Assembly (NCBI GenBank): GCA_019022495.1
Contig: JAFEKR010000008.1
Span: forward strand, 2,356,001-2,420,000
Direction: 5' to 3'
Length of the DNA: 64,000 nucleotides
Origin: Epichloe hybrida
Taxonomy: Eukaryota; Ascomycota; Sordariomycetes; Hypocreales; Clavicipitaceae
Shown here: in pieces, positions 1 through 10,812 of the stretch
Layout: each line of letters starts with the position of its first letter
Numbering within the stretch: the stretch's first letter is position 1
The notes under the pieces: generated by a model
What the model was told of the DNA's origin: nothing
The model's input: the letters and a program-made list of their open reading frames with translations, nothing else
The model's database searches: none
Program-made: the position numbers and the translations under genes

Positions 1-312
1 AAGTCTAGATGCATCCAAGTGGGCTTCATCCTCTGCCTGCCCATCCAGACAACGTCGCACATGCGGGCCGTGATTCCCCCTCAGATCCAGCACAAACGCG
101 TTGCCCTGGTAGAACAGCGGTGCTGAGATGGCGTGTATGGCTGGGTGGATGAGCAGAATGGGCAGGAGGTCGAGAGGCTCGAGAGCGAGGCCAGTGGTGC
201 TGTCGGCGAGGTAGCCGCATGGGCAGAGGGGGATTGGATCTGCCTGAACGAGGAGCGGCGTTAGAATGAGTGCGAGGATGTCGACGGGAAGATCGAGGAT
301 GTGGAGGGGCAT
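1..312 (-). CDS. Partial conserved fungal protein, N-terminal 104 codons
   Basis: An open minus-strand frame begins with ATG at 312 and runs off the left window edge without a stop. The N-terminus reads MPLHILDLPVDILALIL and is followed by a Leu/Pro-rich stretch with LLIHPAIHAISAPLFYQGN. Codon use is GC-rich at third positions, like the real genes nearby. The LPVDILALIL opening resembles the start of an F-box-like helix, and I have the impression of a conserved Sordariomycete family, but I cannot name a function. The gene continues beyond the window, so domain content, length and introns are unknown. Confidence 0.7.
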   Translation of the reverse strand, partial: MPLHILDLPVDILALILTPLLVQADPIPLCPCGYLADSTTGLALEPLDLLPILLIHPAIHAISAPLFYQGNAFVLDLRGNHGPHVRRCLDGQAEDEAHLDASRL

Positions 313-718
313 GGAGCGTCTTGACGATTTATGGAGGACCGGGATCGACGTCGTTGTGATGTTCTGGCTGTGATGGGACGAGGTGACGTGCGGGTCTTGC
401 CGCTTTTGGTCTCGTCTTTAGTCATCGCAGTTGTACTTCCGTATAGGGTAGGTTCGTATAGGGTAGGTCCGCATACGGTGGGTCTGTTGTATATGTATTA
501 CGGTCGGTGCACAGAGACAAGTGCATTCTCGGATCTGGTACAGGCGCGTTGCTCTATTTGCTATTGCCTATTGCTACGAACCATATATTGGGCAAGATCA
601 ACAACTATCCAGAACTGTACAGAATTGCATTTTGCATCACGACGTCTCCACGATCCCCTGCCACATGCGTGCTTGGCTCCCAACACAAGAATCACCGTTC
701 TGGATCCAAACTTGACCC
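313..718. other. Intergenic: 5' side of the partial gene, 3' side of the next gene
   Basis: Both flanking genes are on the minus strand, so this holds the promoter of the left gene and the 3' end of the right gene. A 14-base direct repeat, CGTATAGGGTAGGT, occurs twice in tandem near 440-468. Overlapping open frames on the plus strand here look like chance. Nothing else is recognised. Confidence 0.5.
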
Positions 719-3289
719 TCATGCCGACTTGTCCTTGAGTGCAAAGGTGCTGAGAGACCACCCATAAGCTCGGAAAAGCCTCCTGCCGTGCCGCCGCGCC
801 ATCAAGAATGGCACTTTACCCTGAGGATGCGGTTCGTGAAACTGGATGCTTCTCTCCACATCTAGTTTGGTCGGCTGAAAGTGCCAGACAGACCCGTACA
901 GCTTCCTGGCAGCAAACCCAACGGAGCTCATGGCATGCAGGAAATCATTCCATGCCACCTCGCCGGGCGTCGTGTTGGCAGTCGGGTCGAAGAATACGAT
1001 GCGAAACACCTTCAATGCTCGCGCATCGACTGAGAATGGCCGATGCAGCTCCGATGTGGCCGATGCAGATTGTGGAATGGCATTTGTCGTCTCATCAGCA
1101 AGTCTAACGTCAGGCGTGCCGTGAGATTTGACTTTGGACTTGCTGGCAGCTCCTGCCAACACTTCTTTTCGGACGGATGATGGCTCAGAACCGATGCCCA
1201 AGGCAGAGAACGGTGCCGTGAGTGCGCCAGGAGCTGTCTGAGTATTTTTGCTTTGCTTGACATTTCTACCGCTAGCGGGCTCAGTCCACTCCGGAGTGCG
1301 TTGCAAGGGCCGCGACTTGGTGAGAAGTTGTTTCCACGCCGTGTCATCAAGCCTTCCGGCTTTATGATAGAGCAGGTCGTCAATTTTGGCCCAAAATATG
1401 TCGAGATTCGCCTCGGCAGCTCGAAGTGCATCTACATTCGCTTTGTTTCGGCGCCTACCCACTGGATAGTCGAATTTGTTATCCGATGGATTCCCAAACT
1501 CGCACACACTGCCCAGGTTGTTTTCGTGAAGAGCCCCCAGCATGAGGCCCAAAGACTTGGTCGATTCTGCAAACTCACGCTTCAACCCCTCCTCTTTGTC
1601 CACCAGGGCGGATTCGAACCCGTTGGCCCATGGCTGATACAACTGAAGCTGCCTCATGCACTCGCCAATGATGGCGAGCTCACTAATGAGGTAGGCAACA
1701 TGTGGAGACACAAGATCCCGGGCTCTCTGGTCCGACTGGATCAATCTTTCCAGCTCGTCTACGACGACAGGTAGGCGGTAGAGGAACAAGTTGAACTCAT
1801 CCTCCCACAGAGTTTGTAGCAGATAGAAAACAGACTGGGCGACACCGTCCATCTTGACACCAGGCTTTTGCATTACAACAATTTTCGTCGAGCTTGGTGA
1901 TAGTGGTATGTCTCGAACAAAATATTTCCTCATGGGCGGCGAGGCAGCAACGACTGTCTTCAGCTGCAGCATAGGTCCTTGCGCTGCCTGATTGAGATAA
2001 TGACGAAACTTGAGCAAGGCCACAAGATACTCTTCAGGTAGATCCTCGAGGGGCGAAATCTTGTCTGCGTACTTGTTTTGGAGTAACTTCAACTTCTGGG
2101 CCTGGTCTCGAAGCTTGGAGAATATTTCAAGCTGGAAGCTTGCCCCAACGACGGCGTTGCCAACGATGCGGGCCCAAAGAATCTTCTCCCGTGGGAATTT
2201 CATCGTCGGATGAACTTTTCCCTCGACATCCCTCAAGACTTCCTGACGATGTTCCTTGAGGTCGATCAAGTGCTCTGCAAAGTAGCCGGGATCCTCACGG
2301 AGAGCCAAGATGTGCTCTTCGGCACGCGCAGCCCGTGCAGCTAGCAACGACTCGATGCTTTCAAAGTTAAGCTTGGCCGGAACTCGGTACGGCGCCTCTT
2401 CAGCCAACGTGGACAGAGACACGAGGCTCCTGGATTCGTCGTTCGCTCCCCACGATGGCTCGGGTTGAACGGGGTAAGCGTCGCTTATGAGTTCCTCGGA
2501 TGGTATATCGTGGAGGATTTGGTGGCAGCAGGTCACAAGAAAGGTCAGCAGCCTGTTCTGGGCTTCCAAGATAGCGAGTCCCTCGCCCGGGAGGAACTGC
2601 TTTTGAGTGTGCATCCAATCAAAGGCGTCTTCGTGATCGTCCCAGCTCACCACTTTTCCGTAATCCTGCTCCGTTGTCATGCCGTTCAGCATCATCACAT
2701 GCCCATTGAGAAATATCGGTACGAGAACCATGGACACATTGCCCAGGTGCATCACGTCACCATCAGCCGCCGCAAATACGGATGGGTGATGTCTCCCCCG
2801 TGCGTTGAGAAGCAGCGGCAGCGTCTTGGGTTTGCCCAGATCTTCCTGATTGATATATGGCCACATGAAGGAGTCGCGGTATTTGGCTGCCGCCTCATGA
2901 AGCCGTTTCGGGTGCTTGCGAAAGGCAGCGAATTCGGGACGATGTGTGGCCGGCATGTTTGGCCAAGCGTCGAGCAGGATCTTCAGACGCTGGGATCTCG
3001 TCTTTTTCTCCCATCGCTTTTGGATCACAGCCTCATGCCGCTCAATGATGGCCCGCAGCTTGTGATAATCCTCGTGGATATTGCTGCTTCTGTGCCTAGC
3101 TTCCTTGCGAACCTCGGCCGGCTCCATCAGCTTCGGCGGCGACAAGCCCTTGCTGGAGAAGACCCCAAACGGGTCGCTGTTGCTATTCCAGTCTGCATTT
3201 TCGAGCTCGCTGATGTCGACATTATCGAGTTCAGGGTGTGGCTCGAAGGGGTCGAATTGAAAGTTGGTCCGTGGCTGTAGAGGATTCAT
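719..3289 (-). CDS. Large uncharacterised fungal protein (possibly the family annotated as Ipa protein)
   Basis: A single uninterrupted frame of 856 codons. The frame is open further upstream to 3448, but I chose the ATG at 3289 because the following residues (MNPLQPRTNFQFDPF) look like a real N-terminus and the extension lies in AT-rich promoter-like DNA. No signal peptide or membrane helix is visible. Residues about 60-250 contain a basic helical stretch followed by YINQEDLGKPKTLPLLLNAR, DGDVMHLGNV and a tryptophan/acid-rich segment SWDDHEDAFDWM. The combination of a PYINxEDL-type segment with LNARGRHHP recalls proteins annotated as Ipa protein in other filamentous fungi; this is from memory and tentative. 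The C-terminal quarter (about 690-790) is low complexity with Ser, Thr and Lys. No catalytic motif is recognised. The Ssb1 gene lies upstream in the same orientation. Confidence 0.85.
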   Translation of the reverse strand: MNPLQPRTNFQFDPFEPHPELDNVDISELENADWNSNSDPFGVFSSKGLSPPKLMEPAEVRKEARHRSSNIHEDYHKLRAIIERHEAVIQKRWEKKTRSQRLKILLDAWPNMPATHRPEFAAFRKHPKRLHEAAAKYRDSFMWPYINQEDLGKPKTLPLLLNARGRHHPSVFAAADGDVMHLGNVSMVLVPIFLNGHVMMLNGMTTEQDYGKVVSWDDHEDAFDWMHTQKQFLPGEGLAILEAQNRLLTFLVTCCHQILHDIPSEELISDAYPVQPEPSWGANDESRSLVSLSTLAEEAPYRVPAKLNFESIESLLAARAARAEEHILALREDPGYFAEHLIDLKEHRQEVLRDVEGKVHPTMKFPREKILWARIVGNAVVGASFQLEIFSKLRDQAQKLKLLQNKYADKISPLEDLPEEYLVALLKFRHYLNQAAQGPMLQLKTVVAASPPMRKYFVRDIPLSPSSTKIVVMQKPGVKMDGVAQSVFYLLQTLWEDEFNLFLYRLPVVVDELERLIQSDQRARDLVSPHVAYLISELAIIGECMRQLQLYQPWANGFESALVDKEEGLKREFAESTKSLGLMLGALHENNLGSVCEFGNPSDNKFDYPVGRRRNKANVDALRAAEANLDIFWAKIDDLLYHKAGRLDDTAWKQLLTKSRPLQRTPEWTEPASGRNVKQSKNTQTAPGALTAPFSALGIGSEPSSVRKEVLAGAASKSKVKSHGTPDVRLADETTNAIPQSASATSELHRPFSVDARALKVFRIVFFDPTANTTPGEVAWNDFLHAMSSVGFAARKLYGSVWHFQPTKLDVERSIQFHEPHPQGKVPFLMARRHGRRLFRAYGWSLSTFALKDKSA

Positions 3290-4882
3290 GACGGGCGGGG
3301 AACAAATTTGGTGCGAGATTTTTTTGTCAGAAGCAAGGAAGAAAGAAAATCTTTGGTCACACAGTAATAACTGGTGGGTCTTTTCTTTGTGCACAAACGG
3401 GCAAAATCTCCGACTTGCAAGAAAATGTGCACACTGCAAGTAGTGCATCTGATCGAAATGCAGAGTTGACTTGGCAGCTTCTCATCTTGCATTGAACATC
3501 GCCATCTGTATGTCACTTTACTTGTTAATCAATCTAAAGACCTTGTTTGATCTATTAAGGCCTAAAAGTACATATAAAGCTTTGTTTTCCCTTCTATAAG
3601 TGTCCGCGGATTTAACAGATTATCCTATTGTTGGAACAACAAGCATGATATCAATTCATCGTACAGATTACGGACTACGAGACAACGCGAAGGGGGCAGA
3701 ATGGCCCCACATCACGTGGCTGCCCGTAGCCCCTCTTCCCTCATACATAAATCGCGCACTAGGTCCCCTTCCTTCTTAGAATAGAGTCGTAATCACAGAG
3801 TACATCGCATACTATATCTATTCTCCCTCTCCGTCCCTATGCAAGATAGGAGCCTTTGAAACCAACACCTAGAGTAGAGAAGACTTGTAGCATCCAAGGT
3901 GCAGGGGGAGTCAAAAAGTCGGCGGTAGTAACGGAGCCACATCCACCACCTCTGCTACTTCCTTTGCCATTGGGGAAAATGCTTCATTCAGAAGCTTTCC
4001 ATGTTCTCCGAGTGTTGGCCCGGACTAATAGAGCAAGAAGCAAATCAGCAATGGCCCACCCTGATCATCAAACACAAGCGGTTGACGTTAGCGCTCCCAT
4101 CCAATCTTGCAACGCCCCAAAGAACTACACCGTGGCATGTCACGAGGAATGCGATTCTTCATTTACAAGTAGCCAAGGAGAATTTTTTCACTTTCATCTA
4201 ATTTCCAGTCTTGCAAAGGATAGCTTCATTTCCAAGACACAAAGCACCCTATCACAACAACTTACCCCCCGGCGTCCTGCACACGAAATGGCACAACACG
4301 CGGGCGATGCTCCGCTTCCTTTGCTAAGCAACCACACCAGGTGAGCATGTCACATCGCCACTTCTGTCCGAGAGACTGGCACATGAAATATAAATATTTC
4401 ATCTTCCATCCGTGTTTTCCATTCTACCGAATCTATTCTTGATCCATAGGCCGCTCGTTCTTCGAACATCATCAGGCCGGGCACCCTCAACCAATGCAGT
4501 CATCATCCACCCATCAGCCCTCCAGCATGGGGTCTGTGTTGGATAAGAGAAAACTTTTTTCTTGGTTCGCAGAACTTTCCTTATCAGTTAATCTCCGCTA
4601 CTTTGAATGTCCACAGATCCGGAAAATTTGAAAATATTAGAAAAAACAACAAAGGAAATCATATATAAAGCCTCTTTCACCATGTCATCAGGAACACCCT
4701 TTTATTGTTCCGAGATCCAGTGTAGACGCCCTAAATGGGTAGTTGCCTCCATCAACTTTTGGATACAGGTGCCACCGCTTAAATGCAACGCCGTCGTGCT
4801 CTTCAACCCATCTTTTTGGAATCACCATCATGAACAAATCTCATCATGAACTAGACCTTTGGTATTGGAAATGCCGGTGCAT
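3290..4882. other. Intergenic: promoter of the 856-aa gene and 3' flank of ssb1
   Basis: About 1.6 kb between two minus-strand genes. The part nearest the left gene is AT-rich; the right end is the probable 3' UTR of ssb1. A plus-strand frame at 3856-4344 has no recognisable features and unconvincing codon use, so I do not call it. No RNA gene or repeat was recognised. Confidence 0.5.
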
Positions 4883-6557
4883 TTATCGGGAGGACATTGC
4901 CTTGGTGACAAGACGCTTGAGGGCGAGTTCCTGTTTCTTCAGCTCTTCGGCAGAACTGTCAGTGATCTCGAGAGTAGCCATAGCCTCGGAGATGGTCTGT
5001 TCAATCTTCTCCTTCTGACCACGCTTGAGCTTGAGAGACAGGGTAGGGTCGGTGACAATCTCCTCAACGCGACCAATGTAAGACTCGAGCTGCTGCTTCG
5101 CTTCAAATCGCTTGCTGAAAGCCTCGTCGTTGCTCTTGAAAGCCTCGGCATCGGTGATCATCTTCTCGATCTCAGCGGTGGACAGTTTGCCGACAGAGTT
5201 GGCAATGGTGATGTTGGCGCTGCGGCCAGAGGTTTTCTCGGTGGCAGTGACCTTCAAGATACCATTGACATCGACCTCAAAGACACACTCGAGGACGGCC
5301 TCACCGGCACGCATGGGGGGAATGGGTGCAAGGGTGAACTCTCCCAGAGAGGTATTGTCCTCACAGTTGACACGCTCACCCTGGTAGACGGGGAACTGAA
5401 CAGTCTGCTGGTTGTCGGCAACGGTGGTGAATGTTCTATCGAAGAGTCATTAGCAGCTGTGTACGATGTTATTGAAACTCCACCAACAAAGTGTAGAGGT
5501 GAAGTGGTGTGGTGTGGTGTGGTAGCGAGCGTGGATGGTAGCTAAAGTTCATTGCGAAGTCGAGCCTAGGGCTGGCTTCTGATGAGGAAAAGAGGAGCCC
5601 GAGGGCTCCTCTCCAACTTCAACGACGTATCGCACTTGTTGTAATACCACGCCCTCCGTGATCAAGAGCCCACCATGAGAATACATGAGGTGCATCGCAG
5701 TAACTCACCTCTTCTTGATTGACGGTACGGTTGTGCCTCTGTTCTGTGTTAGCTCAATGCAACAGTGATCTCCTGGGCGACGGGAAAGCACAAACCTTGG
5801 CAACACTACGGCAAAAATATTGCCCTCCATGGCTACACCGAGAGACAGGGGACAGACATCGAGCAGGAGAAGGTCGGCGGTCTCGGCAGAGGTAGCCTTG
5901 CCAGAGAGGATACCAGCCTGGACGGCAGCACCGTAGGCAACGGCCTCATCGGGGTTGATGCTCTTCTCAAGCTTCTTACCGTCAAAGAAATCGGACAGAA
6001 GCTTCTGGATCTTGGGAATACGGGTAGAACCACCAACCAAGACGATCTCGTCAACCTTGGACTTCTCGATGCCAGCATCCTTGAGAACCTGAGCGACAGG
6101 CTCAAGGGTGCCAGAGAAAGCCTTGGCGTTCAAGTCTTCGAAACGAGCACGGGTGATGGTCATGGTGAAGTCCTCACCATCGAAGAGAGAGTCAATCTCG
6201 ATGGTGGCCTGGGCACCGCTGGACAAGGTACGCTTGGCACGCTCGCAAGCAGTTCGAAGTCTTCGCAGGGCACGGGCATCACCGCTCATGTCCTTCTTGG
6301 ACTTGCGGGTAAACTCTTTCTTGCAGTAGTCGAGCAAGTTGGTGTCGAAATCCTGACCACCCAGATGGGTGTCACCAGCGGTAGCCTTGACAGTGAAGAC
6401 ACCACCCTGGATGTTGAGAAGAGACACATCGAAAGTACCACCACCAAGATCGTAGATCAGGACGTTGCGCTCCTTCTCAGACTTGCCAGAGCCCAGACCG
6501 TAGGCAATGGCGGCAGCGGTGGGCTCGTTAATGATACGGAGGACATTGAGACCAGAA

Positions 6558-6589
<32 letters not shown>

Positions 6590-7439
6590 GTTGTCGTTGA
6601 AGTAGGCGGGGACGGTGATGACGGCCTTCTCGACCTTCTTGCCAAGCTTGGTCTCGGCAATCTCCTTCATCTGTCCATGTAGTCAGCATTGACCGCTCGT
6701 GCGGCATTCGACGCAGGATTGTGAGAAAACCCCGCATCATGGTTGGCCGCATGGTGGCATGTGGAATTGTTCGTACCTTGAGGAGGACCATGGAAGAGAT
6801 CTCCTGAGCGGAGAACTGCTTCTTCTCGCCAAGGTACTCAACCTCAATCTTGGGCGAACCATTGTCGTCAACAATGGTGAAGGGCCAAGACTCGATGTCC
6901 TTCTTGACAGTAGGGTCATCGAAGCGGCGACCAATCAGACGCCTGTGACGAGATTGTTAGACACCTTTTCGATAGAAATTTCCGCAGCGCGTCTAAGCCC
7001 ATGGAACGTGATCGAGGGCGGTCCTGTTTCGGGAGCTAGGCACTCACTTGGCATCGAAGACGGTGTTCTTAGGGTTCATAGCAGCATTGTTTTTGGCAGC
7101 ATCACCGATCAGACGCTCCTTGTCGGTGAAGGAAACGAAAGAAGGGGTGGTGAAAGAACCCTGCTCGTTGGCAATGATCTCAACATTGGTACCCTCGTAG
7201 GTGGCCACACAAGAGTAGGTGGTACCTGAGATAAGTTGTTAGTAATTCGACGTTTTGCTCGTCGTGAAGCGCGATGAAAATTCCTTGTGGGCACCAAGAG
7301 ACTGGGATATTACCCAGGTCCGCCGACGACGGCAGCCCTCTCATCATCATGACAAGGAACCTCAATTCGGCCAATGGCACGGTTAGGTGTACGTACCCAG
7401 ATCGATACCAATGGCACCGTCGTAAACTTCGTCCGCCAT
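4883..7439 (-). CDS. SSB1: Ribosome-associated Hsp70 chaperone of the Ssb type, six exons
   Basis: Six exons: 7397-7439, 7048-7225, 6777-6942, 5796-6670, 5709-5738 and 4883-5435. Joined, they give 614 codons, close to the 613 residues of yeast Ssb1. Visible signatures are the ATPase entry GIDLGTTYSC at the N-terminus, [12 protein letters not shown], and [13 protein letters not shown]. The C-terminal part matches Ssb rather than Ssa: it ends LVTKAMSSR with no EEVD tail, and the substrate domain has [16 protein letters not shown]. Known Ssb proteins sit at the ribosome exit tunnel with the RAC complex and fold nascent chains. The fifth exon is only 30 nt and is fixed by the conserved peptide [10 protein letters not shown]. 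The start is fixed by the conserved [15 protein letters not shown]. Confidence 0.97.
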
Positions 7440-8900
7440 CTTGAAATATGTCTGGAAAGGGAAGGGGGGACAGGAATTATTTGGTGTCGACAACGACGAC
7501 TGAAAGAGGATGGGGAAGAAGAGAGATTGTGCGAGGGAGGAAAGGCGAACAGAACAAACAGTAGTGGGGTTTCTATCGGTGTAGAAAGAAATTCTCTCGG
7601 TCCCCAGCCAAAAATTTTGTGAATTTTTTTCGGGCCACTCCAACAAGAACTTTTTTTCGCGCTCACTCGTTTTGGCTGGCCGGCCACCCACACATGGTGA
7701 GGTGGGGTAGCCGAGCTGGAGGAAGGGTCTTAAAAGCTCACTAGTCTGGTTTTGGAAGGAAATGTGGCCTAATATATTAGGTCTACCACGGATCTCGTGA
7801 TGGGAGGTGATGGGATGGGATCTTGATTCTTGACTCTTGACAGACGTCGCGCAGAGGGCTAAGATACTCAAGCAAGACTATTCCATCAGCATGGCTCAAA
7901 CTGATGGTGCCCTCCCTCGGAAAATATATCGGGCTATTATGCATCTTTTAGCATGCAAAACTGCCACCAAAGTTGTATACTACAGAGTCCACGCCACTCC
8001 AAGCCTGGGTTTGCGGCACATGCATCCCATCCCGATGGCGGACTTGCCTCCAACTGGCTGACATGGGGAAAGCCTTGCCTATCTTGGCCCTTGGGAAACA
8101 CCAGTAGGGTCGTCGATGTGGATTCCGGAACTGTCTACCGGTATTGAACCTGTCTGATCCTTCGTGTGCCTGCAAGCCTAAGAGCCATGTCAGCACTCAG
8201 GCAGCTTGGCCGAGGTAAGTTCCAACGGGGCATATCACGCCGGACTCGAGACACTTTTCATCGCTGCGCTGTCTGTTCAGTGTAACGCACAGGGTTTCGA
8301 TCTCGAAGGCATTTGCCCCTTGGCCTTGTCCGAGACTCCGTTCATCTCATACGTTCAACTGGTCTCCTCAGTGTCCCTGACTGCCATGACGACTCTCTTC
8401 TGAATAGAACAGCTCATTCGTTTCAGTAGCCAAAATTTACCCTTTCCGAGCACGTCCTGGTCCCAGTCCTGAGACACGAATTATTAGATTCAATCTCGGG
8501 TACTTTGTAAAGAGGCAAACGCATACGAAATGCTAATCCGAATACACGCTGGCTGTGTTAACCTAGGGCGAATTGCAGTACGGAGTGGAGCGGCTGGCAT
8601 TCGGGGTTCCACGATCTGGGGTGGTCTTTCGAAGACCGAGTCAATCAATACATAATGTCCGCCGCAGGCATAGTCTTTAGAAAAAACGTGACGTGGTGGC
8701 TGCAACTCGGCAATTGCCCACTCCGTTCATGTGATAATAATCTCCCGCTTCATCTCGCTTGACGGAAGACTAGTTGCGCCAGCACCACCTCGCCTTGCCT
8801 TCTGCTTTTGGTCATATATGCTGTATTTGTCCTGTGTACGAAGTATACATAAATGCGACTTGTGACAGACGGAGCCACCGCATTTCACATTACAAGCACC
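7440..8900. other. Intergenic: ssb1 promoter and unassigned DNA
   Basis: The first 300-400 bases are the ssb1 5' UTR and promoter, with homopurine and homopyrimidine tracts around 7440-7560 and 7630-7665. From about 7870 to 8900 there are only short unconvincing frames. I see no RNA gene, transposon end or long repeat. Confidence 0.45.
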
Positions 8901-9480
8901 ACGTCGAACGGTTGCAAGATCAAAAGTTGCGGCACAAATAGGGAAGTTCGTGCTCGGACAGGCCGGTGTAATAGAAAGGAACCTCTAAACTCACTCACTG
9001 AATGTATGGAAACCACTTATTGTGCCCGTGACGATGGAGACAATATCAAAAAATTCCAACTTCCTTCCATTATTGAAACACGCAAGTCACCACTTGTTAG
9101 TACGCCAAGTTACTTGAACCAGTGTCAATCGTACGTTGGGCACGTGACGTCGGGAAAAGATGTCCCTTAGCAGGATGATGCAGAGAAAAGGTTGAATTAC
9201 AGCCTGTCTTCTATCTTGCAAATGGAAGGATCAAAGCTCCTCTTTTATAGAGAGAGTAGTCCAAGTAAAAGTTATATGCGTCTTCGTATGCGTCATCGCA
9301 TTATTGCTACGTGCATCTTCAGCTTGCCTAATACGGCCACATGCGCTGGTATTCGTCGAAGACGATGTATCCGCCATCGGGCAACAGCATCTGGATGAAT
9401 TTAGAGATGGATACTTCTATTATTCCAACCCGAACGGCAGCACATAATTACCACAATGACGGACGGAAAAGGGGGGGAAA
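8901..9480 (+). pseudogene. Decayed tandem copy of the downstream Tyr/Ser/Asn/Gly-rich gene
   Basis: Three blocks match the three exons of the intact gene at 10110-10487, in the same order and strand. Block 1 (8901-8945) is exactly 45 nt like exon 1; the ATG is ACG, and the block keeps codons for KSxGTN followed by GT at the donor position. Block 2 (9008-9081, 74 nt against 71) keeps GNHYCARD; the sequence before it is TAT instead of an AG acceptor, and its donor is GC instead of GT. Block 3 (from 9405) follows TTTAG in the same splice phase and reads DGYFYYSNPNGST, then meets TAA and a one-base frame offset before YHND. The intron-exon layout shows a genomic duplication, not a retrocopy. The second intron is longer, 323 nt against 62. 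Loss of start, acceptor and reading frame supports a pseudogene. Confidence 0.8.
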
Positions 9481-10109
9481 GTTCTACGTACACCTCGCCG
9501 GGTTGTGCCAAAATATCCTCCAGGATATAGAGACAGCGGAAGCGTTAGCCAGCAGGGGTCAGTCATCTGGAAGTGCTCGAGTCATGAGATGGACAACAAC
9601 TGCTATGGGGGACGGCAATCGAACGGAGCGATCGTTTCATCCAAGGTGTCGTCTCGTCTTTCGAGCCAATGAAGATTGCCGAAAGAACTGCCAGCCTGAG
9701 AAAGTCGAGAACAGCATCTTCACTCCGGCCGATTCATTGCCGTCAATCTGCGTGCAACGATCCAACCTGCCAATACTACCCTCCCGCTGAAGCCATTCAT
9801 GCCCCACCGAACTTGCTTTCATATCACGCCATGAATACCATGGACGCCAATTCTCCTCAGCCAATTGACGCGGCGTTGTGTCACGACCCATGCTAACGAA
9901 TCTGCCCGGGATACCATGCCTCCCCAGTCGATATCGAGATAAACACGTATATAAGGAAGGCGCCCCCCTCCTGCTGCTCCTCCTGCTGCTCCTCCTGAGC
10001 CACCCTCTCTTTCCCCCCATCAGCTACCTATCTCATCCACCCATCAAATCTACATAGCACCGCGGATCTTGACATCTTCCAACCTGACAAGTTTACCATC
10101 ACCACCACC
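9481..10109. promoter_or_regulatory. Upstream region of the small Tyr/Ser-rich gene, with a TATA element at 9948-9957
   Basis: GTATATAAGG at 9948-9957 lies 153 bases before the ATG at 10110, a plausible TATA box. Downstream are a CTGCTGCTCCTC direct repeat near 9970-9995 and a pyrimidine-rich leader with CACCACCACC just before the ATG. No other feature is recognised between the pseudogene and this gene. Confidence 0.5.
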
Positions 10110-10487
10110 ATGCCCGAAGGATACAGCTACAAGAGCTCCGGCACCAACAGCCAGGTCTGCACTAACCCCCCCCTCCTCCTCCATCGTCCACGTTTGGAAT
10201 AGACTGACATGGCCATGACAGGGCAACCACTACTGTGCTCGTGACTACGGAAGCAGTGCCTCCAACTCCAACTCGTACCATTATTCCAACACGTAAGCTC
10301 ATCATTGATCCCTTTTACATCGGGGCAAATAGGAACTGTGCTTACCTGCCGTAGTGACGGATCGTACTACTACTCCAACCCCAACGGAAGCACTTACCAC
10401 AACAACGGCGCCGGGGGCTCCACGTACACTGCTCCCAACGGTGCCTCGTACTCATCTGGCTCCGGAAATAGTAGTTCCCGCAAGTAA
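10110..10487 (+). CDS. Small Tyr/Ser/Asn/Gly-rich disordered protein, 82 aa, three exons
   Basis: Exons are 10110-10154, 10222-10292 and 10355-10487, with GT-AG introns of 67 and 62 nt; the joined frame is 83 codons including TAA. The protein begins MPEGYSYKSSGTNSQ, contains GNHYCARDYGSS and the aromatic repeats SYHYSNT and SYYYSNPNGST, and ends in a Ser/Gly tail with a basic end. There is no signal peptide or membrane helix and only one cysteine. The low-complexity Tyr/Asn/Gly composition suggests an intrinsically disordered protein. I believe similar short proteins occur in other Hypocreales, but I know no function. The conserved exon layout of the decayed copy at 8901-9480 independently supports this gene model. 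Confidence 0.85.
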
Positions 10488-10812
10488 TCAATCAGCCGCC
10501 ATGAACATGTTTGTTTGAGGAACCAGACCGGAGTGGTCGTACCTGATCGTGCGAAACCATGGACTCTGAAGGAAGACACAAGTGATATATCATAGTGTTT
10601 GATCAAAACTTTTTTTTTTTCCAGAAATTGACCAGAGCTGTATTAACGCCATGTCCGGATCCCCCTAAAGTGAAAAAAAAAAGTGATCTGATACTGTGTA
10701 CCCAAGTTGATATAACAACGATTCCAACAAGTAAAAAATTGTATCTCAACATCCGAAAAGATTCCCCCCTTTCCCCCCTGCCTTACCCAGCCTACCCCGG
10801 AATCTGACCCCC
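10488..10812. other. Convergent 3' region with homopolymer runs
   Basis: This 325-bp stretch separates the stops of a plus-strand and a minus-strand gene. It holds a T run near 10609-10620, an A run near 10674-10682 and a C/T-rich segment near 10760-10800. No gene is seen. Confidence 0.5.

Noticed and set aside
3856..4344. 162-codon plus-strand frame between two minus-strand genes
   Set aside because: No motif, no convincing codon bias, and it lies partly in the probable ssb1 3' flank.
5765..6682. 305-codon plus-strand frame opposite ssb1
   Set aside because: It is the antisense of a highly conserved Hsp70 exon; strong codon bias creates such mirror frames.
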